The notes under the pieces were generated by a model. It was not told the DNA's origin. It saw nothing but the letters and a program-made list of their open reading frames with translations, and searched no databases. From contig NC_019683.1 of assembly GCF_000316605.1 (NCBI RefSeq), positions 3,890,036 to 3,954,035 of the forward strand: DNA of 64,000 nt, given 5' to 3'. The stretch is from [Leptolyngbya] sp. PCC 7376. Lineage in GTDB: Bacteria; Cyanobacteriota; Cyanobacteriia; Cyanobacteriales; MRBY01. Below, one piece after another: positions 1-9,614 of this stretch. Each line of letters starts with the position of its first letter. Position 1 is the stretch's first letter. A program made the position numbers and the translations under genes.

Positions 1-260
1 TCTTTGAGTTTTTCAGAGAGCGCGGAACCTTGATCTTCCGTGATTTGCCGCAGTGGTGAGCCACCACCAATCTCTTTGTAGTTCTCTTGAGACTTACCAG
101 CACGAAGGGAGGAGATTAGCCAAGCTAATGGTTTCTGCATCCAAGGCGCAGGTAAACGGATGATTTCGGGATCAGCAAACAAATTGAATAAAAAAGGACG
201 AACGTCCTCCAATTTGTCTGGCCCACCTAGATTAAGTAATAAGACCCCAACACGACCCAT
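1..260 (-). CDS. hemH: Ferrochelatase, N-terminal part (cut by window edge)
   Basis: Ferrochelatase inserts ferrous iron into protoporphyrin IX, the last step of haem synthesis. The reverse strand from the ATG at 258-260 reads [15 protein letters not shown], then a [18 protein letters not shown] stretch and a later GGGSPLR stretch. These are the hallmark N-terminal motifs of the HemH family. Only about 86 residues are inside the window and the rest lies to the left. The reading is open throughout with no stop. Cyanobacterial HemH usually carries a C-terminal chlorophyll-binding-type helix, which cannot be judged here. The gene reads away from the NfeD-like gene, about 220 bp upstream and on the same strand. 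Confidence 0.93.
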   Translation of the reverse strand, partial: MGRVGVLLLNLGGPDKLEDVRPFLFNLFADPEIIRLPAPWMQKPLAWLISSLRAGKSQENYKEIGGGSPLRQITEDQGSALSEKLK

Positions 261-479
261 AGCTAATACAGATTAAATTTACTGGTATTTTCTTTAAGTT
301 ATTGTAACAATATAGCCGCCTAAGCGGTTTTCCTTGTGGCAATGACTACAGGAAATACGGAAAAGTTTACATTTCAATACTTTTTACTCCGCATAGACAT
401 CCTATGCCGATTTTGGATTATTTCGTGAATTAAGTGTGTGTTTCTTCCGAGTTATGTGTTGTGAGGTGTTCAGAAAAAG

Positions 480-911
480 TTAGGTCAAAAGGTGACGAGG
501 CATAACGTAGAGAGTCGTCCCCTCCTGGCGCACAACATAGACTGTTTCATTTGGTTGGATTGCTACTGTTTCATCCGCACATCTTGCTCGCCATGAGTTT
601 CCTTCATACAAGACTCTGCCTGTTTTTCCTGCGGCGATCGCCGTAAGAGTTTCAGCTTCAGAATCATCACTGAGAGTACGTTTCGAAGTTCTGGGCGTCA
701 GAAAACGACGAGAGGCAATCACTGCCGTAGTCGATAACACGAGCCACAGAGCAATTTGTATATTCGGCGGGATGGGGAAAACGAGCAAAACTGCTGCAAC
801 ACCAAGAGCACTAACGCCCATCATGAATTCAACAAAGGCTGTCGGGAAGAAAAATTCGAGGGAACATAGCCCGCCGCCAATAACGAGCCAGATCAACATT
901 GGGTTATTCAC
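480..911 (-). CDS. NfeD-like membrane protein
   Basis: A 143-residue protein of the NfeD family. Two or three hydrophobic segments occupy about residues 6-68 (the first is MLIWLVIGGGLCSLEFF). A soluble C-terminal OB-fold-like domain follows at about 85-143, with the family pattern AAGKTGRVLYEG then WRARC and YVVRQEGTTLYV. NfeD proteins usually work with membrane stomatin/SPFH proteins in membrane-domain organisation. No SPFH partner is visible next to it. The start is the MNNPM methionine. It is divergent from the PP2C gene across about 180 bp. Family assignment is secure; the cellular role is not. Confidence 0.8.
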   Translation of the reverse strand: MNNPMLIWLVIGGGLCSLEFFFPTAFVEFMMGVSALGVAAVLLVFPIPPNIQIALWLVLSTTAVIASRRFLTPRTSKRTLSDDSEAETLTAIAAGKTGRVLYEGNSWRARCADETVAIQPNETVYVVRQEGTTLYVMPRHLLT

Positions 912-1095
912 TTGCTGCTACACCTTACGGGGATTTTTTCACAAACAATTTCGAACAAACAACTTGAATCGATACGTAACGCCCATGCGTCGATTTCGCT
1001 AAATAGGGTGTAGATTTAATCATAGCTTGACCGCTTTGGTGCAGGATCCGGCAATGCCATTCTGTTGCCTGTGCTGTAATGTTTCGTTAGTTTTT

Positions 1096-2952
1096 ATGTC
1101 TTCATCTTCTGCTACCGCAGCTTCTTTCTTACGGGCATCTGGTTCCCTCGCTCTCCATTTTCAGATTTCTGATCTCGTTGCTGATCGCTATCGCGTGGTT
1201 GCACCGCAAATTTGGCAGGATACAAAACCAGAACTCCTTCCAATTTGTGAACATCCTTCGGCGATCGCCAAGCTCTACGGCAAACTCTATCCGCGCCAAC
1301 TCCACGTACCGCGGGTTTACGATATTTGCCCTTTACCTGAGGGGGAGCTGCTTTTACTCGACAATATTCCTGTTTCAGATAATGGCGAAATTCTGCCAGC
1401 TTTAGCCTCAATTTGGGTGGATAGTTCACCACTACGGCAACTTTACTGGCTGTGGCAAATTTTAGATCTTTGGGAAGATCTACAAGAAGTTAATGCCGTT
1501 TCGACAGTGCTTTTACTGGAAAATATCCGCGTCGATGGCTGGTGTATTCGGGTCATGGAACTCATTGAAGATCCCGAAGATTCAGAGATTTCCCTCAAAA
1601 ATATTGCAGAAAGTTGGCGATCGCTCCAGATTCGGAGTAGCCAAGCAATTCGTGCCGATTTAGAAACATTATTGGCGCAACTGGAAGAGCCAGAAGTCGC
1701 GCTGAAGGACATTCAAGTCAGCCTGAATAATTTACTGATTGCACAATCAAGTCAACAGCTTTTGCGAATCAAAGTAACAGCTGCGACAGAAACTGGGCAA
1801 GAGCCAGAAATTAATGAAGATCACTATTTCCCGACTGCTACCGAACAAGAAACAGATAATCTTGCAAATCATTTATTGATGGTTTGTGATGGCATTGCGG
1901 GTCATGAAGGAGGCGAAATTGCCAGTCAACTCGCGATTCAATCTCTGAAATTACAGCTCACAGGATTACTGAATGAGATTGCGATCGCCGACGATGTGTT
2001 GCAGCCCCATGTGGTGATGCAGCAACTAGCCGCCTATATTCGCGTCGCCAATAACGTGATTACGGCACGGAATGATGAACAAGGTCGAGCCTCCCGCAAA
2101 CGGATGGCCACCACTTTGACTTTGGCGTTGCAGTTGCCTCAAAAACTGAATGAAGATGATTCGGGCATTGGTAATGGCCACGAGCTTTACATCGCTAATG
2201 TGGGCGATAGTCGCGCCTACTGGTTAACAGAAACGAAATGTTTATGTTTAACCGTGGATGATGACGTAGTCAGTCGTGAGGTGCAAGCTGGCCGTAGTCT
2301 TTATCGCAGTGCAAAGGAACGGGTTGATGCCGCTGCCATTACCCAAGCACTTGGCACAAGAGATGGTACAGCGCTCCACCCCACGATTCGACGCTTTATT
2401 TTGGACGAAGATGGGGTTCTGGTTGTTTGCTCTGATGGTCTCAGTGATAACGGTTTCCTCGAAGAAAATTGGCAAACGTTTGCGCCAGTAATTATTCAGG
2501 AACGTCTAACACCAGAGATGATGCTCCAAGCCCTCATGGGTCAAGCGGTAGACAAAAACACAGAGGATAACATCACAGCGGCGATCGCCTTTTATGGGAT
2601 TACACCTCAGCATCCAGTGGTGATCAATGCAGGTGAACTGACAACATTGCCTGAGTCTGGCGATCTACTCTTTGAACCTTTGGCTGGTGAAGAGATTGAG
2701 GAACAAACCACTGCCCAATCAGAAGATTCAGAAGAAGATCAAGCTCCATCGACAGACGATGACGATGATCTTGAAGGGACTGATGAAGGCGAAAGCAACT
2801 CTTTGACGTTGATCATTTTTGGTTTGATCGCGCTAGTTGTTGTAACTGTGGCTCTTGCCCTTGGTTTAGATTGGCTGGTTCGCCGTAATCAATCGCCGCA
2901 ACAACCTTCAACGCCTGAGATTGAGCAGCCTATTGAAACCGACGAAAATTAA
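1096..2952 (+). CDS. PP2C-type Ser/Thr phosphatase with C-terminal membrane anchor
   Basis: A metal-dependent PPM/PP2C phosphatase of about 618 residues. The catalytic domain occupies the middle. In order it shows NEDHYF, DGIAGHEGGEIAS, ATTLTLAL, NVGDSRAYWL, CSDGLSDN and EDNITAAI, which supply the metal-binding aspartates of the family. About 220 residues precede it and have no clear family; their pattern is loosely kinase-lobe-like (inference). After the phosphatase comes a very acidic linker (a DDDDD run) and one membrane helix near the C-terminus (SLTLIIFGLIALVVVTVALA), so it is probably membrane-tethered. The reading frame stays open upstream to a TTG at 1027, but the ATG at 1096 (MSSSSATAAS) gives the more usual start. 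Its target kinase is not encoded nearby. Confidence 0.88.
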   Translation: MSSSSATAASFLRASGSLALHFQISDLVADRYRVVAPQIWQDTKPELLPICEHPSAIAKLYGKLYPRQLHVPRVYDICPLPEGELLLLDNIPVSDNGEILPALASIWVDSSPLRQLYWLWQILDLWEDLQEVNAVSTVLLLENIRVDGWCIRVMELIEDPEDSEISLKNIAESWRSLQIRSSQAIRADLETLLAQLEEPEVALKDIQVSLNNLLIAQSSQQLLRIKVTAATETGQEPEINEDHYFPTATEQETDNLANHLLMVCDGIAGHEGGEIASQLAIQSLKLQLTGLLNEIAIADDVLQPHVVMQQLAAYIRVANNVITARNDEQGRASRKRMATTLTLALQLPQKLNEDDSGIGNGHELYIANVGDSRAYWLTETKCLCLTVDDDVVSREVQAGRSLYRSAKERVDAAAITQALGTRDGTALHPTIRRFILDEDGVLVVCSDGLSDNGFLEENWQTFAPVIIQERLTPEMMLQALMGQAVDKNTEDNITAAIAFYGITPQHPVVINAGELTTLPESGDLLFEPLAGEEIEEQTTAQSEDSEEDQAPSTDDDDDLEGTDEGESNSLTLIIFGLIALVVVTVALALGLDWLVRRNQSPQQPSTPEIEQPIETDEN

Positions 2953-2958
2953 TTCGCT

Positions 2959-4020
2959 CTAAAAATTGCTCTTAAGAAAATGGGCAATTTTATCGGCGCT
3001 TTCGGGGATGCCGAGGGCTGCAGTCTTATCAGACATCTCTTGGCGTTTTCCGGGCGATCGCATAATCTCCAGAACCATTTCTATTAGTTCATCAGGACTA
3101 ATACGATTTTGCTGAACGAGTAGTCCTGCGCCATTATTTGCGAAGACTTCGGCATTCAACGTTTGATGATCTTCCGCAGCATAGGGATAGGGCACTAGAA
3201 CGGACGGTGTTTTTGTAATAGTTAATTCGGTTAATGCGCTCGCCCCAGATCGGCTAATAACGAAATCAGCATTCTGAATCAGTGCCGCAATGTCATGGGC
3301 AAAGGGCATCGCCAAATAATTTGGGTCTTGGAAGGAATCCACATCAGGGTCATTTTTCCCGGTGATATGGACAATAAATGCTCCTGCTTCAATCCAGCTT
3401 GCCGCACATTGGCGCACCAATTGATTTAAACCAACTGCTCCTTGGGAACCACCCATCGCCAAAATCACAAAGCGATCGCCTAAAAGTTTTTCTTTAAGAT
3501 CTGCGCTGAGCGGTTGAGGGGTCAAAAATTCTTCGCGGACAGGCGTCCCAAGATGCAGCGTTTTCGCATCGGGTAAATATTTCGCAGCATCAGCAAAACC
3601 AACGACCACCGTATCCGCGTACTTACCGAGAAAGCGGGTCACTTTACCGGGAAGCACATTTGATTCATGAAGGATAACCGGAATACCTTGCCATTTCGCC
3701 GCAAGAATTGCTGGAGCCGCAATGTAGCCGCCAGTGGTAAAAACTAAATCGATTTTGTGCTTACTAATTAATTGTTTGGTCTGAAAAATCGACCTTAATA
3801 ATTGCAATCCATTCAGAGCTTTACGGAGTGGATTTCCCTGTAAACCTTTCGCAGTGACAATATTGAGAGGATAGGTTTTTGGAACGAGAGTTGTTTCGAG
3901 GCGATCGCTGACACCGAGCCATTGAATATCGCAGTCTGAGAGTTTTTGCGCCACGGCTAAAGCAGGGAAAAGATGCCCTCCGGTTCCACTAGCTGCGATT
4001 AAAATTCGAGTCATTGCCAC
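2959..4020 (-). CDS. murG: UDP-GlcNAc:lipid I GlcNAc transferase (MurG)
   Basis: MurG adds GlcNAc to undecaprenyl-pyrophosphoryl-MurNAc-pentapeptide (lipid I) at the inner face of the plasma membrane, making lipid II for peptidoglycan. The 353-residue length is normal. The N-terminal glycine-rich loop reads SGTGGHLFPALAVAQKL. The middle carries TTGGYIAAPAILAAK, and the donor-site segment reads AMGGSQGAVGLNQLV. The C-terminal domain carries SRSGASALTE and VPYPYAAEDHQTLNA, all standard for GT28-family MurG. It converges on the PP2C gene with only 6 bp between stop codons. It is not in a dcw cluster, as is common in cyanobacteria. Confidence 0.96.
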   Translation of the reverse strand: MAMTRILIAASGTGGHLFPALAVAQKLSDCDIQWLGVSDRLETTLVPKTYPLNIVTAKGLQGNPLRKALNGLQLLRSIFQTKQLISKHKIDLVFTTGGYIAAPAILAAKWQGIPVILHESNVLPGKVTRFLGKYADTVVVGFADAAKYLPDAKTLHLGTPVREEFLTPQPLSADLKEKLLGDRFVILAMGGSQGAVGLNQLVRQCAASWIEAGAFIVHITGKNDPDVDSFQDPNYLAMPFAHDIAALIQNADFVISRSGASALTELTITKTPSVLVPYPYAAEDHQTLNAEVFANNGAGLLVQQNRISPDELIEMVLEIMRSPGKRQEMSDKTAALGIPESADKIAHFLKSNF

Positions 4021-4116
4021 ATTATCTGTCGTTTTTCGTCTCAGGTTTTAGAATAGACGAAACCTCCGACCAGATCGAGAGAACCTAATTTCATCACGTG
4101 GAGTAACAAGGAATTT

Positions 4117-4902
4117 ATGGGTTATTGGCAGTCCGTTAAACGTTTTTCTTTGGTGGCGATCGCCGCAACCGCAGTCACCCTCAGCACAGGCCTCCGCAGC
4201 GATGCCAATACGCCGAATACTGCCCCAGAAACCCTAACCACTCTCCTCAATAGCATTGAAACAGCAGCCAATAATCATGAGCTAGACACAACCCTTGGAT
4301 TCTATAGCGAAGGTTTTCAACATTCCGATGGCTTAAGTCGTGAATCCTATGGCCAGTTCCTCGCTGGTCTTTGGGAAGATTATCCTCGCATGGAATATGA
4401 CATCAATCTCCTCAGTTGGGAACAGGAGGGCGATCGCCTCATCGCAGAGACCGAAACTAAACTACGCGGTATTCGCAAGGAAAGTGGCCGTTGGTCTCAT
4501 CTCCACAGCACTGTCCGCGCCAAGCAGTATTTTGAAAATGGTCAGCTCGTTGAACAAGAAATTTTGTCAGAATCCTCTGAATTGACCAGTGGCGATAATC
4601 CTCCCATTGTCAGTGTTCTCATCCCTGAAGTGGTGAAACCAAAAGAAGATTTTGGCTTTGATGTCATCGTCAATGATCCCCTCGGCAACGAAATTTTGCT
4701 AGGTGCTGCTACTGAACAAATTATTGGCGACACGACTTATAGCAATCCCGATGATTTTGATTTAGATATTCTGCCTGCAGGTGGCATTTTTAAACGAGTT
4801 GAAGCCCCTGAAGAAACCGGTGATGTCTGGTATTCCGCGATTATTATCCGTAGCGATGGCATTACCCTTGTGTCCCACCGCGTCAAGGTTCAGGAGAGCT
4901 AG
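4117..4902 (+). CDS. Secreted NTF2-like (SnoaL/DUF4440-type) protein
   Basis: A 261-residue protein with an N-terminal signal peptide (KRFSLVAIAATAVTLSTG, likely cleavage just after residue 25-30), so exported to the periplasm or thylakoid lumen. Residues about 40-150 look like an NTF2/SnoaL cone fold: LLNSIETAANNHELDTTLGFYSEGF, then YPRMEYDINLLSWEQEGDRL. The C-terminal 100 residues are probably a beta domain (PPIVSVLIPEVVKPKED). A purine-rich AAGGA lies about 6 bp before the ATG. The closest general match is the nuclear-transport-factor-2-like hypothetical proteins common in cyanobacteria. No catalytic residues are recognised and the function is unknown. Confidence 0.7.
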   Translation: MGYWQSVKRFSLVAIAATAVTLSTGLRSDANTPNTAPETLTTLLNSIETAANNHELDTTLGFYSEGFQHSDGLSRESYGQFLAGLWEDYPRMEYDINLLSWEQEGDRLIAETETKLRGIRKESGRWSHLHSTVRAKQYFENGQLVEQEILSESSELTSGDNPPIVSVLIPEVVKPKEDFGFDVIVNDPLGNEILLGAATEQIIGDTTYSNPDDFDLDILPAGGIFKRVEAPEETGDVWYSAIIIRSDGITLVSHRVKVQES

Positions 4903-5145
4903 GAGCTGGTCGAAATTTTAAAATTCATCCTTTTGACTCAGGTTTTTTCGAATTTGGGTCTTTTTTATAGCTCAACTTAAAAAATAGGGTGGCGATCGCC
5001 TGATCCCCGCGAATATCAAGAGGATCGAACACATTTATCTAAATTTATCAACCATATAAAGAATAATTTTATAAAGGAGTGTTAAGTAGTTTGATATGAT
5101 GCAATTGCTCTCAACATTTCTTCATATTTAGAAAATTAACAACTC

Positions 5146-6804
5146 ATGGCTGAACAATTCCCATGGTTGACGGCAATGATTGCCCTCCCAGCTATATCCG
5201 CACTGCTTGTCCCGGTCATTCCTGACAAAGACGGGAAGACTGTTCGTTGGTTCGCGCTTTTGGTTGGTCTCATCGACTTCGGCATCATGTGTTATGCCTT
5301 CTGGCAGAACTTTGACACTAGCCTTGCGAACTTTCAACTAGCGGAAAGCTATAGCTGGATCAAACCTTTGGGAATCAGCTGGAGCTTATCTGTTGATGGG
5401 ATCTCGATGCCTTTGATCTTGTTAGCGGGTTTTGTGACAACCTTGTCGATGTTCTCAGCATGGCAAGTGAATCGTCGTCCAAAGCTTTTTTACTCATTGA
5501 TGCTGTTGCTTTACGCCGCTCAGATTGGTGTATTTGCAGCGCAAGATTTATTCCTCTTCTTCCTCATGTGGGAAGTGGAGTTGATTCCGGTTTATCTACT
5601 GGTTTGCATTTGGGGTGGTAAGCGCCGTCGTTATGCAGCGATGAAGTTTTTGCTCTATACAGCCGCAGCTTCAATCTTTATTTTGATCGCAGCTTTTGCC
5701 CTCAGCTTAAATCTTCCCGGTGGTCCCAACTTTGATTTTGCGGCGATCGCCGAGCATCAATACCCCTTAAATCTACAACTTTGGCTCTATGCAGGCTTGC
5801 TCATTGCCTTTGGTGTAAAACTCGCAATTTTCCCTCTCCATACTTGGTTGCCCGATGCTCACGGTGAAGCCTCTTCTCCCATTTCGATGCTCTTAGCGGG
5901 TGTCTTACTAAAAATGGGTGGTTATGGTTTGATGCGTTTTAACCTCGAATTGCTGCCTGATGCCCACGTTTTCTTTGCACCTGTTTTGGTTGTGTTGGGT
6001 GTTGTGAATATTGTCTACGGTGCATTTAGTTCCTTCGGACAAACCAACATGAAACGTCGTCTCGCCTATTCATCCATTTCCCATATGGGTTTTGTGTTGA
6101 TCGGTCTGGCTTCCTTTACTGACCTTGGGATTAACGGCGCAATGCTGCAAATGTTGTCTCACGGTTTAATCGCCTCAGTGCTCTTCTTCTTAGCTGGTGT
6201 AACCTATGACCGCACCAAGACTATGGTTTTGTCGGAAATCGGTGGCCTAGGACAGGTTATGCCCACTGTATTCGCCTTGTTTACCATCGGTGCACTCGCT
6301 TCTCTGGCACTACCCGGTATGAGTGGCTTTGTCGGTGAATTATCCGTTTTCGTTGGCTTAGCAACAAGCGATATTTACAGCAGTACGTTCCGTACCATTA
6401 CCGTATTCTTGTCTGCTGTCGGCGTTATCCTGACGCCCATCTATCTTCTCTCCATGCTCCGCGAAATTTTCTATAAGAAAGATATGGATGCGCTGAGCTG
6501 TGACCTTGGGGCACAGAAGAAAAACCGTAGTATTACGGCAGGTAGTTTACCAGTATGTTTCGGTAATGACTGTGTGTTACCTAGCAAGGCAATTTATGAG
6601 GATGCACGACCTAGAGAAGTATTTATTGCGGCTTGTTTTACTGTACTAATTATTGCCGTTGGTCTTTATCCCAAGACGTTAATGCAGATGTACGACGCAA
6701 AAACTCAAACGTTAAATGCGACGGTGAGTCAAGCTCAGATTGCCCATGTTGAAACACAGACGAATCTACAAACTGCGGACCTAGTGAGCCTGAACTCTCT
6801 CTAA
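5146..6804 (+). CDS. ndhD: NDH-1 subunit NdhD (NAD(P)H/ferredoxin-plastoquinone oxidoreductase chain 4)
   Basis: A proton-pumping antiporter-like subunit of cyanobacterial NDH-1, which works in respiration and cyclic electron flow in the thylakoid membrane. It has 552 residues and about 14 membrane helices. Diagnostic segments are [14 protein letters not shown], the antiporter helices [18 protein letters not shown] and [19 protein letters not shown], and [15 protein letters not shown]. Cyanobacteria have several NdhD paralogues; the N-terminal pattern suits a D1/D2-type (respiratory/cyclic) copy rather than a CO2-uptake D3/D4 copy, but the number is not settled. Residues about 445-485 form a hydrophilic loop with three cysteines (SC, PVC, NDC), longer than in the plain D1 type. 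The gene is monocistronic and followed by a HIP1-built hairpin terminator. Confidence 0.93.
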   Translation: MAEQFPWLTAMIALPAISALLVPVIPDKDGKTVRWFALLVGLIDFGIMCYAFWQNFDTSLANFQLAESYSWIKPLGISWSLSVDGISMPLILLAGFVTTLSMFSAWQVNRRPKLFYSLMLLLYAAQIGVFAAQDLFLFFLMWEVELIPVYLLVCIWGGKRRRYAAMKFLLYTAAASIFILIAAFALSLNLPGGPNFDFAAIAEHQYPLNLQLWLYAGLLIAFGVKLAIFPLHTWLPDAHGEASSPISMLLAGVLLKMGGYGLMRFNLELLPDAHVFFAPVLVVLGVVNIVYGAFSSFGQTNMKRRLAYSSISHMGFVLIGLASFTDLGINGAMLQMLSHGLIASVLFFLAGVTYDRTKTMVLSEIGGLGQVMPTVFALFTIGALASLALPGMSGFVGELSVFVGLATSDIYSSTFRTITVFLSAVGVILTPIYLLSMLREIFYKKDMDALSCDLGAQKKNRSITAGSLPVCFGNDCVLPSKAIYEDARPREVFIAACFTVLIIAVGLYPKTLMQMYDAKTQTLNATVSQAQIAHVETQTNLQTADLVSLNSL

Positions 6805-6833
6805 ACCTCGAACAAATTTGACTTTAAAATTAG

Positions 6834-6880
6834 TGGCGATCGCCTATTTATCTTTTAAGATGGGGCGATCGCCATTTTTG
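6834..6880 (+). terminator. Rho-independent terminator of ndhD built from two HIP1 sites
   Basis: TGGCGATCGCC at 6834-6844 pairs with GGCGATCGCCA at 6864-6874, an 11-bp perfect stem. The loop itself contains the smaller inverted repeat ATCTTTTAAGAT. TTTTTG follows directly. It starts 30 bp after the ndhD stop codon, so it should end that transcript. Confidence 0.75.
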
Positions 6881-7055
6881 TCTCAAAATATTTTGGAGCA
6901 GATATCCACTCGACTAGTTAGCATCAATACAGACGAGTTTCCTGATGGAGTGTAGATGATTCGCTCTAAAATTAAGTTGAAGCATTTTGAATCATCATTT
7001 TTCAGGGCATCATCGAAAACCATCCTTTTCAGAGTAGCCGGCGAGTTTTTACCAC

Positions 7056-9593
7056 ATGCGAAGATCCACAGAATCTCCTTTCTCACTTCTCTATTACAGA
7101 CTCGCAAAGCTTTCTCTCATCCATTTATCGGTTAATCAAACCCTTTGTGTTCTTGTCTTACTGGTTACTCTATTCACCACAGCTGGCAAACAGATAGGTG
7201 CATTTGGATTTCTTGAACTAGCGGTTTTTGATCGCTTGACGCGCACGTTGCCTCAGAAAAAATCCCAGGAAGATCTAGCGCAATCAAAGATTGTTGTGGT
7301 CGAAATTACAGAGCAAGATCTTTTAAAGCAAGGAGAATGGCCTTTTTCAGATCTAACGCTGGCGAAAGCTTTGCGGGAATTACAGGAGCATCAGCCACGG
7401 ATGATTGGTGTGGATCTCTATCGAAATTTACCCCAGGGTGAAGGAATAGAAGACCTTGAGCGGGAATTTGCCAAAGATAATGTCATGGCGATCTACGATG
7501 TTGGCGGTCGGGTTGATGCGCCACCATCTATTCCTGAAAATCGGCAAGGGTTTAATGATCTTGTGCTGGATCCTGATGGCGTAGTGCGAAGACATTTGCT
7601 CTATACCTATACCGGTGAGCGCGAATTCTATTCATTTTCGCTGCTTTTGGCTTTGGGTTACCTTGGGCAGGACAATTTGTCTGTGGGGCGATCGCCGGAT
7701 GGACTGACAATTGCAGACACTAAATTCTCAGCTCTTAGGAACAATTCTGGCGCATACCAAAATTTAGATGCAGCGGGCTATCAGATTCTCCTCAATCAGC
7801 CTCCCAATATGAATATTGATCGCCTGCCCTTTAGCCTTGTTGTGGAAGGTGCTGCGCCCCCCGAGTTGATCCGCGATCGCGTTGTTCTGATTGGTAGCAC
7901 TGCCCCAAGCCTCAAAGATACTTTTCGGACTCCCATCCATAAGGGCAATCGCATTAACCCTCTCTTTTCAGGAGTAGAACTTCATGCCCAACAAGTTAAC
8001 CAAATTCTGAATATTTCCCTCGGTGAGGTCAAGCCTTTTTACTTCTGGACAGAATGGCAAGAAATCCTCTGGATTATTGGCTGGAGTGCTGTGGGAGCTG
8101 TGGCTATTCGTACAGCAAAAAACCTACGTTCGTTGATTCTCATTGAGCTAGCGGCAGGTGGCTTACTAATCTTGGTGACCGAGCTGCTCTTCCAGCAATA
8201 TATTTGGATCCCGATGATTTCGCCGCTGTTTGGTCTGGGTCTATGCAGCGTTTTAGTTCTCGCCCACAAACTGATTGACACATCTTTTGTTGACCCGCTT
8301 ACCCATCTCCCAAATCGTCAGCAATTTTTTCTACATTTACGCTTTGCGATCAAACATTCAAACCAGAGTCGTCAGTCGAGATTTGCGGTACTGTTTCTCG
8401 GGATTGATCGATTCAACATTATCAATGACAGTTTTGGTTATGCTGTCGGTGACAAAATCTTGACTGGTTTAGCCCAACGTATTAAAACAGTGCTCAATGA
8501 CATTGAGACCACGCCTTTACTTGCCAGAGTCGGAGGTGATGAATTTGCCATTTTGCTACCCCATATGCAAAATTCGGACGAAATCCAAGTCCAAGCTGAC
8601 CAATTACAGGCGATCGTCCAAAAGCCTTTTCTCATTGAAGGGAAAGAACTCATTTTGAGCTGTTGTATTGGGATTGCCCTCGGTCAACCCAGCGAGACTT
8701 ACGAGCCGGAACAATTACTGCGCAATGCCCACACGGCGATGTACCGTGCAAAAATGCTGGGTCGCTCCTCCTACGAGGTGTTTGCGGCGGGGATGAAAAA
8801 CCAGATGACGGAACGTTTGAAAATGGAAACGGACCTCCGTTATGCTCTGACTCGCGATGAGATGGAACTGTATTATCAGCCGCTGATCGATTTAAAGCAG
8901 GGAACATTGATCGGTTTTGAAGCCCTTATACGTTGGAATCATCCTTCTGGGATTATTTCGCCCTACAATTTCATTCCGGTCGCTGAGGAAACAGGCTTTA
9001 TTATTCCCCTGGGAAAATGGATTATCCAAACTGCTTGCCGTCAAATGCAAACATGGCATGAGCTTTTTCCAGAGCATTCTAACTTGGGTCTAAGCATTAA
9101 TTTATCAGGACGACAGTTTAGTCATCCTGATTTGGTACAAGATATTCGTTCAACCCTTGATGAAACGCAACTTTCTTCTGATTGCCTCAAAATGGAGGTC
9201 ACAGAGAGTATTGCAATGCAAAACGTTGAGAAAAGCATTGATCTGCTGTTAGAGCTGAAGGAGCTTGGGTTGCAGCTGAGTATTGATGATTTTGGAACAG
9301 GCTATTCATCTCTGAGTTATTTATGTCAGTTCCCGATTGATACGCTGAAAGTGGATCGTTCGTTTGTCGTGCAAATGCAGGAGTCCGATGCAGATTATGC
9401 GATTGTGCAAACCATCGTGACCCTCAGCCATGCATTGGGGATGACCATCGTGGCAGAGGGAATCGAGACTGCTGAGCAGCGCGATATTTTAAAGGGTTTG
9501 GATTGTGAGTTTGGTCAAGGATATCTATTTGCAAAGCCGCTACGAGTGTTTGAGGCAGAGGCATTAATTGAATCTAATCAAGCGTTTTTCTAG
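7056..9593 (+). CDS. CHASE2-GGDEF-EAL cyclic-di-GMP signalling protein
   Basis: A membrane receptor of 845 residues. An N-terminal membrane segment (about 25-45) leads into an extracytoplasmic CHASE2 sensor (about 50-330, with PRMIGVDLYRNLPQGEG and a later DRVVLIGSTAPSLKDTF). A cluster of membrane helices follows at about 335-400. A GGDEF domain comes next (about 406-570, DPLTHLPNR then RVGGDEFAILLP), then an EAL domain (about 585-835, FEALIRWNHPSG, MEVTES, DDFGTGYSS, AEGIET). Both the GGDEF and EAL signatures are intact, so it may both make and degrade cyclic di-GMP. It is convergent with a second CHASE2 protein, with 21 bp between stop codons. The ATG at 7056 is used; no strong ribosome-binding site is seen. 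Confidence 0.92.
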   Translation: MRRSTESPFSLLYYRLAKLSLIHLSVNQTLCVLVLLVTLFTTAGKQIGAFGFLELAVFDRLTRTLPQKKSQEDLAQSKIVVVEITEQDLLKQGEWPFSDLTLAKALRELQEHQPRMIGVDLYRNLPQGEGIEDLEREFAKDNVMAIYDVGGRVDAPPSIPENRQGFNDLVLDPDGVVRRHLLYTYTGEREFYSFSLLLALGYLGQDNLSVGRSPDGLTIADTKFSALRNNSGAYQNLDAAGYQILLNQPPNMNIDRLPFSLVVEGAAPPELIRDRVVLIGSTAPSLKDTFRTPIHKGNRINPLFSGVELHAQQVNQILNISLGEVKPFYFWTEWQEILWIIGWSAVGAVAIRTAKNLRSLILIELAAGGLLILVTELLFQQYIWIPMISPLFGLGLCSVLVLAHKLIDTSFVDPLTHLPNRQQFFLHLRFAIKHSNQSRQSRFAVLFLGIDRFNIINDSFGYAVGDKILTGLAQRIKTVLNDIETTPLLARVGGDEFAILLPHMQNSDEIQVQADQLQAIVQKPFLIEGKELILSCCIGIALGQPSETYEPEQLLRNAHTAMYRAKMLGRSSYEVFAAGMKNQMTERLKMETDLRYALTRDEMELYYQPLIDLKQGTLIGFEALIRWNHPSGIISPYNFIPVAEETGFIIPLGKWIIQTACRQMQTWHELFPEHSNLGLSINLSGRQFSHPDLVQDIRSTLDETQLSSDCLKMEVTESIAMQNVEKSIDLLLELKELGLQLSIDDFGTGYSSLSYLCQFPIDTLKVDRSFVVQMQESDADYAIVQTIVTLSHALGMTIVAEGIETAEQRDILKGLDCEFGQGYLFAKPLRVFEAEALIESNQAFF

Positions 9594-9614
9594 ATTCAAA
9601 GTTTAGGCGATCGC

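Noticed and set aside
261-479. tRNA or small RNA between hemH and the NfeD-like gene
   Set aside because: A small stem (CGCCTAAGCGG) is present, but no cloverleaf, CCA end or known motif could be drawn.
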